Made by a program: the position numbers and the translations under genes
Notes under the pieces: model-generated
Told to the model about the DNA's origin: nothing
Seen by the model: the letters and a program-made list of their open reading frames with translations, nothing else
Database searches by the model: none
Part shown: positions 22,681 through 32,482 of the stretch, one piece after another
Numbering within the stretch: the stretch's first letter is position 1
How the letters are laid out: each line of letters starts with the position of its first letter
Source of the DNA: CAVSRC01 sp963782045
Lineage (GTDB): Bacteria > Pseudomonadota > Alphaproteobacteria > Rhizobiales > Kaistiaceae
Length of the DNA: 64,000 nucleotides
Reading direction: 5' to 3'
Assembly (NCBI GenBank): GCA_963782045.1
Contig: CAWAIR010000018.1
Location: 1 to 64,000 of the forward strand

Positions 22681-23663
22681 CTACAGCCAGACCACCGTGA
22701 TGCCGGCGGCCGCCACAAAAGCGAAGAGGATGGCGCTGGCGACCGAGATAGACCCTCAGCGCCCGGCGGATGTCGGTCGGGTTGGCGTCGCGCCGCCCGG
22801 TGGCGTTGACGAAGGGATCGCTGACGATGATGCCGGCATAGCGGCGCGGGCCGGCGAGCGCCAGGCCGAGCGCCGAGGCCATGGCGGCCTCCGGCCAGCC
22901 GGCATTGGGCGAGCGGTGACGCGGCGCCTCGGCGAACATGACGCGGAAGGCGCGCGAGATGTCGCCGCCGGCGGCCGGTGCGGCGAGCGCCACCAGCGCC
23001 CCGGCGATGCGGCTCGCCGGCAGGTTGACCAGATCGTCGAGCCGCGCCGCCGCCCAGCCGAAATGCTCGTAACGCGGCGGTGAGGTGGCCGATCAACGAA
23101 TCGGCGGTGTTGATCGCCTTGTAGGCGAAGAGCCCCGGCAGGCCGAGAACCAGGAACCAGAAGGCGGGGGCGACCAGCCCGTCGGAGAAGTTCGTCGGCG
23201 GCGGATTCGATGGCGGCGCGGCAGAGCGTGCGCCTGGTCGAGGCTGCCGGGGTCGCGGCCGACGATCCGCGCCACCGCCGTGCGCGCCGCCGGCAGGCCG
23301 TCGGCGAAGGCATCGGCGACCGCCGCGACGTGGTCGTAGAGCGCGCGGCCGGCGATGAGCACCGCGGCGACGATGACGGTGCCGATCCAGCCGAAGGGCA
23401 CCGCGCGGAAGGCCAGCTCCAGCGCGTAGCCGACGCGCGCCGCGAGCACGACGACGACTGAGCATCGTGAAGATGCCGGCGCGCCTTGCGCCACGCGGCA
23501 CTCAGCGCCATCGACGGTTCAGCGTGCGGTCGAAGAAGCCGACGAGCCCGCCGATGAGGGCGACCGGGTGGGGCAGGCGGCGCCAGATCACGTCGGGCTC
23601 GCCGACGAGCGCATCGAGCGCCAGCGCGATGGCGAGCAGCCAGAGGTGGTCCGGTGAGATCAA
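22681..23663 (-). pseudogene. cobD: CobD/CbiB (adenosylcobinamide-phosphate synthase), frameshifted
   Basis: Begins at TTG 23663 overlapping the btuF stop (LISPDHLWLLAIALALDALV, GEPDVIWRRLPHPVALIGGL), continues through several frames (FLVLGLPGLFAYKAINTADS, DDLVNLPASRIAGALVALAAP-like text) and ends with ALGLALAGPRRYAGIIVSDP, FVNATGRRDANPTDIRRALR and GITVVWL at 22681. This polytopic membrane enzyme attaches the aminopropanol arm in B12 synthesis. The order of motifs matches the family of about 320 residues; frame breaks are likely sequencing errors. Confidence 0.85.
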
Positions 23664-24519
23664 GGGCTTTGCTCGACGCGCTGCGGCCTCGCGGCTGACC
23701 CGGTCGAGCGCGGCGGGAAGCGACGGGCCGCCGCAGACGGTCAGCCGCTGGGGCAGGACGATGCGCCGCGACGGCGGATAGAGCGTGGTCAGCGCCGGAT
23801 GGGAGAGGAGGGCGGTGCCCTGATCGACGGCCTGCGGGTCGGCCGAGGCGACGACGATGTAGTCGGGGTGGTTCGCCACCAGCTTCTCCAGCGGCACGAA
23901 GCCGCCGGTCTTGCCGGCGAGCACGCCGCCGTCATTGGTGAAGCCGGCGATCGACAGCAGCTCGCCGGTCAGCGTGTCGCCGCCGGTGACGTAGCCGCGC
24001 CGCTGATAGACGATGGCCGTCGGGTGGGGCCGGCCCCTGGCGGCGGCGACGGCGGCCTTGCGCGCCGCCTCGATCACTGGCGATCAGCGCGGCGCCGCGC
24101 TCGGGATGGCCGACGAGCGCGGCGACCTTGCGGATCTCGGCGATCGACTCGGCGATGCTGTTCGGCGACGTCGAGCAGTTCGACACGATAGCCGAGCCGG
24201 GTCGAGCATGCCGCAGCGTCGCCGCGGTCGTTGAAGCGGCTCGCCAGCACCAGATCGGGTCGAAGGTCGACCACGGTCTCGGCGCCGGCGGCGTCGTGGC
24301 GGTAGTTGCGCCGCCTTGTCGGCCATGAACGACATCGCCGGATCGGCCGCATAGGGCGACAGCGCGACGATCTGGCCGGGATCGGCCAGCGCCAGCAGCA
24401 GCTCGTCGGCGCACATGTTGATCGAGACGATGCGCTGCGGCGCAGCGGCGAACGGCGCCCTGCGCCGAGAACGGCAAGAAGCGTCGCGACAAGCCGTGAT
24501 GATGGTTGCGGTGTCTCAT
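23660..24519 (-). pseudogene. btuF: BtuF-type cobalamin ABC transporter substrate-binding protein, frameshifted
   Basis: From ATG 24519 a signal-like leader precedes PQRIVSINMCADELLLALAD and YAADPAMSFMADKAAQ. Then AETVVDLRPDLVLASRFNDR, SIAESIAEIRKVAALVGHPE, VYQRRGYVTGGDTLTGELLS and a C-terminal ALTTLYPPSRRIVLPQRLTV follow in different frames. It is a periplasmic class III binding protein that delivers B12 to BtuCD. It lies divergent from btuB and directly upstream of cobD with overlapping stop and start. Confidence 0.82.
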
Positions 24520-24539
24520 GGCCGTGAACGTCGCGCCGC

Positions 24540-24640
24540 GGACAATGCTCGATTTAGCCCCTGGCGGTCCGGCGGGGAAGCCGGGCGGCGCCCGCGACAC
24601 GGCACATCGTGGGCGCGTCGCGCCCGATCCATCCAGACGG
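24540..24640 (+). promoter_or_regulatory. Possible degenerate cobalamin riboswitch upstream of btuB
   Basis: The 132-bp gap between btuF and btuB contains GGGGAAGCCGG (24574-24584) followed by GGCGCCCGCGACACGG, reminiscent of the GGGAA-CCGG core and the following CCCGC segment of B12 riboswitches. The B12 box GCCACTG is not seen. Because this zone is full of indels, a damaged riboswitch is possible. The evidence is weak. Confidence 0.25.
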
Positions 24641-24651
24641 GGAACTGCATC

Positions 24652-26560
24652 ATGACTCATCGCCTTCCGGCGCCTCGGCGCCGCATCGCTCCTGCTGGCG
24701 GCGGCGGCAACTGCGCCCGCCTTCGCCGAGATCCCGTCGATCGTGGTCACGCCCTACTATCTGCCGGTCGCGATCGGCCAGGCGGGCAGCGCCGTCTCGG
24801 TCATCACCCGCGATGAGATCGAGCGCGCCTCGCCGACCTCGGTCGCCGGGCTGCTGCGCACCGTTCCCGGCGTGACGGTGACCCAGTCGGGCGGGCCCGG
24901 CGGCGCTCGCCGAGGTGCGCCTGCGCGGCGGCGACAGCGGGCACACGCTGGTGCTCATCGACGGCGTGCGCGTCAACGATCCGACGACCGCCAACGGCGA
25001 GTTCGATTTCTCGGCGATCTCGCTCGACAACATCGAGCGCATCGAGGTCCTGCGCGGGCCGCAAAGCTCGATCTACGGCTCCGACGCCATGGGCGGCGTC
25101 ATCAACATCATCACGCGCAAGCCGCACGGGAGCGCCGCAGCTTCTCCGCGACCGTCGAGGGCGGCAGCTACGGCACCCATGTCGAGCGCCTGTCGGGCGG
25201 CTTCGCCAAGGGCGATTTCAGCATGCTGATGAGCGGCGAGCATCTGGCCATCGAGCGGCTTCTCGCGGCGTCGGCAACCGCGACCATGACGAGGCCGACG
25301 GCTTCGAGAAGTGGAGCGGCTCGATCAGCGGCCGCTACGCGCCGGCCGACGGACCGCGCTTCGAGTTCGGCGCGACCGGCACCACCGGCACCTCGCGACT
25401 ACGACGGCTCGCCGGGCTGGGGCGTCGACCCGGCCAATGCCAGCAACGACACCGCGGAGCAGTCGCTGGTCAGCGGATACGGCCGGCTCTCCTTCGCCAG
25501 CCCCGACGGGCACATCAAGCAGTCGCTCACCGGCTTCGCCAACCGTCGAGCACCGCCGCTACAACGAGCCGGCTCCGTCCGGCGATCTACGACTACGGCT
25601 CGCACACCGTCGGCGGCGAATATCGGGCGACGCATGGGGGCAGGGGCGTTCGGGCAGCTGCTCGCCGGCGCCCGGCTCGAGCAGGAACAGGCGCAATACA
25701 CGCCGATGGATCTGTGGGGCTCGACCGGCTTCGACGAGACGGCGACGCGCTACGCGCTGTTCGCCGGCGACCAGATCTCGCCGATCGACCACCTCTTCCT
25801 GACCTTCAGCGGACGCTATGACGGCCAGCAGGGCGCCGACGGCTTCCTCACCGGCCGCTTCACCGCCGCCTACGAGATCCCGGCGACCGAGACCAAGCTG
25901 CGCGCCAGCCTCGGCACCGGCGCCAAGCGGCCGACCTTCTTCCAGAAGGCGTACAATCTCGCAGAACGGCGTCACCACGCCGCTGCAATCGGAGAAGAGC
26001 GTCGGCGGCGACGTCGGCATCGACCAGACGCTGTTCGATGGCCGGCTCACTGTGTCGGCGACCGCGTTCCTGAGCCGGTTCAGCAATCTGCTGTCCTTCG
26101 ACTCCAGCCTCGGCGGCGGCTATCGGCGGCTACGTCAATGTCGGCCGCGCCACGATGCAGGGCGTCGAGCTGGCGGCGACCGCCGTCCTCATCCCGTCGC
26201 GCCTGACGCTGCACCGGCTCCTACACCTATACCGACGCCCGCGACGCCACGACCGGCCTGATGCTCGCCCGCCGGCCGCAGAACAGCGGCTCGGCGACGC
26301 TCGCCTGGACCGGGCAGATCGGGCTGGAGGCGTCGCTCACCGCGACCATTGTCGGCGGCCGCTTCTCGGGCACCGGCGAGACGCAGCCGCTGCCGGCCTA
26401 TGCCCGCTTCGATCTCGCGGCCTCCTATCCGCTCAACCCGCAGACCCGCATCTTCGGCCGCATCGAAAACCTGACCAATGTGCGCTATCAGGACCCGGCA
26501 GGGCTACAACACCGCGGGCTTCTCGGCCTATGCTCGGCCTGACCTGGCGGCAATGGCGGG
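24652..26560 (+). pseudogene. btuB: BtuB, TonB-dependent vitamin B12 receptor, frameshifted
   Basis: After a signal peptide (AASLLLAAAATAPAFAE) comes the TonB box region (SIVVTPYYLPVAIGQAGSAV), the plug domain (SVAGLLRTVPGVTVTQSGGP, VRLRGGDSGHTLVLIDGVRV, ERIEVLRGPQSSIYGSDAMG, GVINIITRKPHG) and a 22-strand barrel ending YPLNPQTRIFGRIENLTN and AYAGLTWR. It imports corrinoids across the outer membrane. At least ten indels break the frame, yet strand motifs are preserved from end to end. btuC follows at once, forming btuBCD. Confidence 0.88.
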
Positions 26561-26566
26561 GCAGGC

Positions 26567-27584
26567 GTGGGTCCGGCGGGCTGGCGGCAGGGCGTTCTCG
26601 TCGTTGCGCTCGTCGCTCTGGTGGCGGCATTGTTTGCCGGCTCACTGGCCGTCGGGCCGGTCGTCCTGCCGCTCGACACGCTGCGCGACGTGGCGATGGG
26701 CAGGGGCAGCGAGGCGGCGCGCATCATCGTGCTCGAAATCCGCCTGCCGCGCGCCCTGCTGGCGCTGATGATCGGCGGCACGCTCGGCCTCTCCGGCGCC
26801 GCCCTGCAGGGGCTGTTGCGCAATCCGCTGGCGGCGCCCTCGCTCTTCGGGGCGCCCTCGGCGGCCGCCTTCGGCGCGGTGCTGGTCATCTCGCTCGGCC
26901 TCGCCGGGGCGCTCTCCTGGGCGCTGCCGGCCGCGGCCATCGCCGGGGCGCTCGCTCTCGGTCGCGCTGCTCATCCTGGTGGCGGGGCCGCGGGCGAGCC
27001 TGCTGGTGCTCATCCTCGCCGGGCTTGCGGTATCGAGCCTTGCCGGCGCCGCCACCGCGCTCGCCCTGAACCTCGCGCCCAATCCTTTCGCGGCGCTGGA
27101 GATCGCCTTCTGGCTGCTCGGCTCGCTTCAGGACCGCAGCATGGAGCACGTCATCATCGCGGCGCCCTTCATGGCTGTCGGCGTAGCGCTGCTGATATGG
27201 GACCGGCGCGCCTTCCGGGCGCTCACCCTCGGCGAGGACGCGGCGGCGAGCATGGGCTTCAACCTTGCCCGCGTGCGGCTTCGCGTGGTGGTGGGCGTTG
27301 CCGCCGCGGTCGGGGCCGGCGTTGCGGTCGCCGGCTCCATCGGCTTCGTCGGTCTGGTGGCGCCGCACCTGATGCGCCCCTTCGTCCGCCACGATCCGGG
27401 CCGGCTGATGATCCCGGCGGCGCTCTCCGGCGCGGCGCTGCTCACCGCCGCCGATATTGCCGTCAGGCTCATTCCGACCGAGGGCGAGATCAAGGTCGGC
27501 GTCTTCACCGCGCTCATCGGCGCGCCGTTCTTCATCGCCCTCATCATCGGCCGCCGCCACCAGCTCACCGGAGACGAGGCATGA
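26567..27584 (+). pseudogene. btuC: BtuC, vitamin B12 ABC transporter permease (one frameshift)
   Basis: FecCD-family permease of about 338 residues, starting GTG 26567. Family marks include RLPRALLALMIGGTLGLSGA, LQGLLRNPLAAPSLFGAPSA and, near the end, GSIGFVGLVAPHLMRPFVRH and GEIKVGVFTALIGAPFFIAL. One frame change near 26955 is repaired by removing a single base (ALASVALLILVAGPRASLL), so the gene is probably intact in the organism. Its stop overlaps the btuD start (ATGA). Confidence 0.9.
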
Positions 27585-28381
27585 GCGAGGCAGCCGCCGG
27601 CAAGGGACCGCTTCTCCGGCTCTCCCGGCTCAACGTCGCCTTCGGCCGGCGCGGCATCCTGCACGACATCGCGCTCTCGGTGCGCGAGGGCGAGTTCGCC
27701 GTCATCGTCGGACCGAACGGCTCCGGCAAGACGACGCTTCTCCGCGCCGCGGCGGGTCTCTTGCCGGCGCGCGGCGATCTCATCGTCGGCGGCGAGGACG
27801 TGCGCCGCGTCTCGCTCGCCGAGCGCGCCCGCCGCGTCGCCTATCTGCCGCAGGGGCAGGAGTTCTACTGGCCGCTCTCCGTCCGCGACGTCGTCGGCCT
27901 CGGCCGGCTGCCACGCGGTGCCGGCGCCTCGCTCTCGGCCGCCGACCGCGAGGCGGTCAACGCGGCGATGGCGGCGACCGGCGTCACCGACTATGCCGAC
28001 CGCCCGGTCACCACGCTCTCCGGCGGCGAGCGCGCCCGCGTCGCCATCGCCCGGGTGCTGGCGACCGAGGCGCCTGTGATCCTCGCCGACGAGCCGACGG
28101 CGGCGCTCGACCCGCGCTATCAGCTCGTCGTCCTCGACATCCTGCGCAAGCGCGCCGCGGCGGGCGGGGCGGTGCTCGCCGCCCTCCACGATATCGGCCT
28201 GGCGGCCCGCCGGGCAACGCGGGTGATCGTGCTCGACGGCGGCCGCATCGTCGCCGACGGGCCGCCGCGCCAGGTGCTGACCAAGGAGCGGCTGGCGGCG
28301 ACCTTCGGCGTCAACGCCCAGATCGTGGAGCTGCACGACGCCCCGGTGGTCATCCCGTGGACGGTGATCGAACGGCGCTAG
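27581..28381 (+). CDS. btuD: BtuD, vitamin B12 ABC transporter ATP-binding protein
   Basis: 266 residues, complete. Walker A GPNGSGKTT at about residues 45-53, signature LSGGERARVAIARVLA at about 145, Walker B VILADEPTAALDP, and switch histidine in LAALHDIGLA. It energises cobalamin import through BtuC, with BtuF as the periplasmic partner. The C-terminal tail (VNAQIVELHDAPVVIPW) resembles siderophore and B12 ATPases. It is translationally coupled to btuC. Confidence 0.92.
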   Translation: MSEAAAGKGPLLRLSRLNVAFGRRGILHDIALSVREGEFAVIVGPNGSGKTTLLRAAAGLLPARGDLIVGGEDVRRVSLAERARRVAYLPQGQEFYWPLSVRDVVGLGRLPRGAGASLSAADREAVNAAMAATGVTDYADRPVTTLSGGERARVAIARVLATEAPVILADEPTAALDPRYQLVVLDILRKRAAAGGAVLAALHDIGLAARRATRVIVLDGGRIVADGPPRQVLTKERLAATFGVNAQIVELHDAPVVIPWTVIERR

Positions 28382-28401
28382 GGGTGGGGAGAGACGAGCG
28401 C

Positions 28402-28475
28402 TGGAGGCCTCGCCCGGAGTCGAACCGGGGTAGCAGGATTTGCAGTCCTGTGCATGGCCGCTCTGCCACGAGGCC
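28402..28475 (-). tRNA. tRNA-Cys (GCA)
   Basis: Reverse strand forms a full cloverleaf: acceptor GGCCTCG with CGAGGCC, anticodon loop CTGCAAA (anticodon GCA), T arm CCCGGTTCGACTCCGGG, and an encoded CCA end. It lies 21 bp after btuD on the opposite strand. Confidence 0.95.
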
Positions 28476-28551
28476 AATCAGCGAGGTCAAGGGGATAGGG
28501 GCGCCGCCGGTGCCGTGTCAAGCGGCGCATGCGGCGCAAGCCCCGGATTTC

Positions 28552-30277
28552 TCACATTTCGAAGGCCACCAGCCACACCATGGAGAGCGCCACGGTGATC
28601 AGCATCGGCAGCGCCGCTACCTTGATGTAGTGGTTGAAGCTGATCGGATAACCGGCCTTTTCCGCCATGCCGGCGGTGACCACGTTGGCGCTCGCCCCGA
28701 TCAGCGTGCCGTTGCCGCCGAGGCAGGCACCCAGCGACAGCGCCCACCACAACACCGTGTGGTTGATGCCGGGGATGGATTCGGTCAGGTAGGCGACGAT
28801 CGGCAGCATCGTGGCGGTGAACGGAATGTTGTCGACGATCGCCGAGAGGATCGCCGAAACCCACAGCACGATCAGCACCGCCAGCACCGGCGAGGAGCTT
28901 GAGACGTCGCGCACCCAGTCGGCGATGATCTGGATGAGTCCGGTCTGCTCAGCCCCGGCGACGACGATGAACAGCATCATGAAGAAGACCAGAGTCGGCC
29001 ACTCGACCTCCTTCTCGACCATCTCGACGATATGCACGTCGCTGATCACCAGCAGCAGCGAGGCCCCTGCCAGGGCAGCGACGCTCGGCTCCATGTGCAG
29101 GCTGCCGCTGACCACGAACATCAGGATGGTGAGCGCCAGCACGGCGCCGGCCTTGGTCAGCAGCACCGGGTCGGTGATGCGGTATTCCGCCCTCAGCCGC
29201 GCCACCATCGCCGGCACGTCGTCGAACTCGTGCCGCGGCGTACTCCTTGCGGAACCAGAACAGGAAATAGACTGCCGCCGCCGCCAGGCCGATGATGCAG
29301 ATCACCGTCAGGTGGGTGACGAAATCGGTGAAGGTGAGCCCGGCATAGGAGCCGATCATGATGTTGGGCGGATCGCCGATGAGGGTGGCGGTGCCGCCGA
29401 CATTGGAGGCGAAGACCTCCGGCAGCAGCAGGGTGAGCGGGCTGATCTTCAGCGCCAGCGCGATCTCGATGGTCACCGGGATGATCAAGAGCATGGTGGT
29501 GACGTTGTCGAGGAAGGCCGAGGTGACCGCGGTGATCACCATCAGCAGCACCGCCAGGCTGTAGATGCTGCCGCGCGCCGCCTGGAACGACTTGTAGGCC
29601 ATCCACTGGAAGACGCCGGTGCGCTTGAGCACGCCGACGATGATCATCATGGCGAGCAGCAGGAAGATGACGTTGCCGTCGATGGCGCGCATGGCCTCGT
29701 CGAAGGTGAGGATGCGGTAGCCAGGCGCGAAGGTGCCGACCGTGTAGCTGACGAACAGGAGCGCCGAGGCACCGACCAGGGCGGCCAGCGTCCGGTGCAT
29801 CATCTCGAAGGCGATGAAGGCATAGACCGCCACCAGCACCAGCGTCGCGATCAGCAGCCCGGGGGTGAAGGCGCGCTGCAGCGTCACGGCGACGTGGGCC
29901 GTGTAGGTGCCGCTGCCGGGCGCCGCGCCCTGTTCCGGTTGAAACTGGTCGAGGGTGACGCGGGGCGATGTCTTGTAGGAGGAGCGGTGGACGCTCATCT
30001 CCACCGTCGTTCCGGGCAGGCTGCCGGCCGGCAGCTGCAGGCGAGCTTCGAACGTGCCGTTGCTTCCGGTCACCGCCGGCGCGGCCGGCATGACCGGCGT
30101 GCCGTTGACGAAGAAGTCCGGCTCGGCCTCCTCGATGCCCTTGCCCTGCGGGTTGGTGACCACGCCCGAGACCACCAGCATGTCTCCCGTGCCTGCCGGC
30201 GCGGCCCCGGCGAGCGTCGCCGGCGCCCCCACGAGCAGCATGAGCACGATCACCAGCAGACCGCGATACCAGGACAT
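28552..30277 (-). pseudogene. ArsB/NhaD-type (SLC13/P-protein) anion or sodium-proton transporter, one frameshift
   Basis: The N-terminal 130 residues carry a signal peptide (GLLVIVLMLLVGAPATLAGA) and a periplasmic beta domain (VSGVVTNPQGKGIEEAEPDF), then two symmetric halves of about six helices follow. Hairpin motifs of the ion-transporter superfamily are present: NVTTMLLIIPVTIEIALALK and GGTATLIGDPPNIMIGSYAG in the first half, NIPFTATMLPIVAYL and GGNGTLIGASANVV in the second. An indel near 29230 separates the halves. An extracytoplasmic N-terminal domain fused to this transporter is typical of a P-protein-like subgroup; the substrate cannot be told. Confidence 0.75.
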
Positions 30278-30541
30278 GAAGAACCTCAATTCGGCTTGGA
30301 TGGCGGATGGCGCCGTCCGGCGCGCTTCGCCTCGCTGTGTGAACGCTTCTGCCCGGCCGCCCCGGGGGCATGCGCGATGTCGATGGTCATGGGGGAGGGC
30401 AGCGGCTGCGGCTCGTGCCGGGGAAGAAGATGGAACCAAGCGCCGGTGCTTTTAGCACCGGCCGGCGCGATCGGGAAAGCGGCGGCCGGCCGGCAGTCGT
30501 GCGGCACCGGGGCCGCACCGGTCCGCGGTATCTGTGCAAGA

Positions 30542-31168
30542 CTATGCCGTCGGCCCGGCGCGGTCTTCTGCGTCGCCAAGCAGGTTAACCACGCGGTCGA
30601 GCACCGCGGTGCATTCCTCCGCGCTGAGCTGGTTCATGTCGAACAGGTCGGTCGAGCGCAGGCCTTCCAGCACAAGCAGCGCGATCATCGACAACTCCCG
30701 GTCGGCTGCCGTGCGCCGGACGCGCTCCACCACCCGCCTGGTGTGGGCGCGCACCGGGTCGAGCAGGTGCGGATTTTCGGCCAGCGCCAACAGGATGCCG
30801 TCGTTCTGGCCCGCGTGCGCGCACACCTTGGCCCGGTTGAGCTCGATCAGGGTACGGGCCACCGCATTGCTGCGGCCGGCGCCGTTTCGCGCTTCGGCGT
30901 CGGCGAGCACCGCATCGATTTCCTCAAGATGCTGCTCGACGAGGGCCTGGATGAGTGCGCCCTTCTTTGGAAAGTGATAGAGGAGGCCGCCCTTGGAGAG
31001 GCCGGCGCGCTCGGCGATGGCCTCGAGGGAGATGTGTGCGGCGCCCTTTTCCTTGGCCAGTTCTGCGGCAGCGGCGAGAATCTCTGCGCGTGTATCGGCG
31101 CCGGAGTGCTCCTTCCGGCCGGAAGCCCGATGCGTCGGGGACTTGCCTGGAGGGCTGTCAGCAGACAT
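30542..31168 (-). CDS. TetR/AcrR-family transcriptional regulator of the adjacent RND pump
   Basis: 208 residues. The N-terminal helix-turn-helix domain is clear (TRAEILAAAAELAKEKGAAH, ISLEAIAERAGLSKGGLLYH, FPKKGALIQALVEQ); the C-terminal ligand domain matches a TetR_C subgroup that ends with a long helical bundle (IALLVLEGLRSTDLFDMNQL). It is divergent from the membrane-fusion gene, with a 16-bp perfect palindrome between them, and so most likely represses the pump and itself until a ligand binds. Confidence 0.9.
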   Translation of the reverse strand: MSADSPPGKSPTHRASGRKEHSGADTRAEILAAAAELAKEKGAAHISLEAIAERAGLSKGGLLYHFPKKGALIQALVEQHLEEIDAVLADAEARNGAGRSNAVARTLIELNRAKVCAHAGQNDGILLALAENPHLLDPVRAHTRRVVERVRRTAADRELSMIALLVLEGLRSTDLFDMNQLSAEECTAVLDRVVNLLGDAEDRAGPTA

Positions 31169-31200
31169 ATGCGCGCGAACGATCCTCGCCGGACGGGGGA

Positions 31201-31229
31201 TTGACTTTACCGTCCGGACGGTACAGTAC
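31201..31229 (+). promoter_or_regulatory. TetR operator palindrome inside the efflux-pump promoter
   Basis: TACCGTCCGGACGGTA (31208-31223) is a perfect 16-bp palindrome. It directly follows a -35-like TTGACT (31201-31206) and overlaps a -10-like TACAGT (31222-31227), placing a repressor over the promoter of the membrane-fusion gene 54 bp downstream. The same palindrome can also control tetR. Confidence 0.75.
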
Positions 31230-31282
31230 CGGCGGGTTCTCGGCAAGATGCCGCACACGGCTGGACATTTGGCGGAAGTCCT

Positions 31283-32473
31283 ATGAGCGGAAGTCCCAGG
31301 AAACGCCTTCTCGTCGGCGGGATCATTCTGGTTGTCGTCATCCTGGTGTGTGGCGCGCTGGTCTGGTTCAACCTCTTCAAGCAGCAGATGATTGCGCAGT
31401 ATTTCGCGCATTTCCCGGTGCAGACCATCACCGTGTCGACGACCGAGGTGAAGCCGCAGCACTGGACGCCGGGCATTGACGCGGTGGGCACGGTGACCGC
31501 GATCGACGGCGTCGATGTCGCCGGCCAGGTCGGCGGCGTCGTGCGCAAGATCAACTTTGCGGCCAACGCCAAGGTTCAGAGGGGGCAAATCCTGGTGCAG
31601 CTCGACGATTCGGTCGAGCGCGCCGGCCTGATGGCGGCGCGGTCGAGCGTCGCCGTGAGCGAGGATGCGCTCAACCGCACCCGCCAGCTCTTCAACAACA
31701 ACATCGCCACCACCGCCGATCTGCAGACCGCCCAGAACAAGCTCGACCAGGCGCAGGGCGCTCTCGCCCAGGTCGAGGCGACGCTCGAGCAGAAGGCGAT
31801 CAAGGCGCCCTTCGCCGGCACCATCGGCATTCCCAAGATCGATCAGGGCCAGTTCCTCCCTGCCGGCACCGCCGTGGCCACGCTGCAGGACCTCAGCAAG
31901 ATGCAGGTCGATTTCACTGTCCCTGAGCAGGAGCTGTCGCAGATCAAGCTCGGCCAGCCGGTGAGCCTCGGCCTCAGCGAGGGCCATCTCAATTTCAACG
32001 GCGCCATCACCGGCATCGACCCGAAGATCGACGCCGCCTCGCGGCTGGTCTCGGTGCAGGCGGTGGTCGACAACGCCGAGGGCACGCTGCGCCCCGGCCA
32101 GTTCGCGCGCGTGCAGGTGCGCGAGCCGGAGGAGAACGGCGTCATCGCCCTGCCGCAGACGGCCGTGGTGATCAGCCTCTACGGCAGCTACGTTTATCAG
32201 GTGGTCGAGGCGCCCGCGGCCAAGGAGGGCGCGCCCGCCGGCCACGCGAGCGGCAGCGCCGGCAGCGCCAAGGAGCAGCCGAAGCTCCAGGCCAAGCAGG
32301 TCTTCGTCGAGACCGGCCGGCGTTCGGGCAACCAGATCGAGATCACCAAGGGGGTCGAGGCGGGCATGCAGATCGTCACCTCCGGCCAGAACAAGTTGTC
32401 CAATGGCAGCCCGATCGCGGTCGACAACAGCGTCAATCCGGCGACGGCATCGGCGACGTCCTCGGGCGGCTAG
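31283..32473 (+). CDS. RND efflux membrane-fusion (periplasmic adaptor) protein
   Basis: 396 residues: an N-terminal membrane anchor (LLVGGIILVVVILVCGALVW), the lipoyl/barrel-sandwich half-motifs (GTVTAIDGVDVAGQVGGVVR, IKAPFAGTIGIPKIDQGQF), an alpha-hairpin (LNRTRQLFNNNIATTADLQT) and a beta-barrel domain. The C-terminal region contains an Ala/Gly/Ser-rich insertion (residues about 313-332) and ends Ser/Thr-rich. It links the inner-membrane pump encoded 9 bp downstream to a TolC-type channel. Confidence 0.9.
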   Translation: MSGSPRKRLLVGGIILVVVILVCGALVWFNLFKQQMIAQYFAHFPVQTITVSTTEVKPQHWTPGIDAVGTVTAIDGVDVAGQVGGVVRKINFAANAKVQRGQILVQLDDSVERAGLMAARSSVAVSEDALNRTRQLFNNNIATTADLQTAQNKLDQAQGALAQVEATLEQKAIKAPFAGTIGIPKIDQGQFLPAGTAVATLQDLSKMQVDFTVPEQELSQIKLGQPVSLGLSEGHLNFNGAITGIDPKIDAASRLVSVQAVVDNAEGTLRPGQFARVQVREPEENGVIALPQTAVVISLYGSYVYQVVEAPAAKEGAPAGHASGSAGSAKEQPKLQAKQVFVETGRRSGNQIEITKGVEAGMQIVTSGQNKLSNGSPIAVDNSVNPATASATSSGG

Positions 32474-32482
32474 GCGGCAGGG

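Noticed and set aside
28811..31204. 797-residue plus-strand frame opposite the transporter and tetR
   Set aside because: Arg/Gly/His/Asp-rich low-complexity shadow text without motifs, antisense to well-supported genes.
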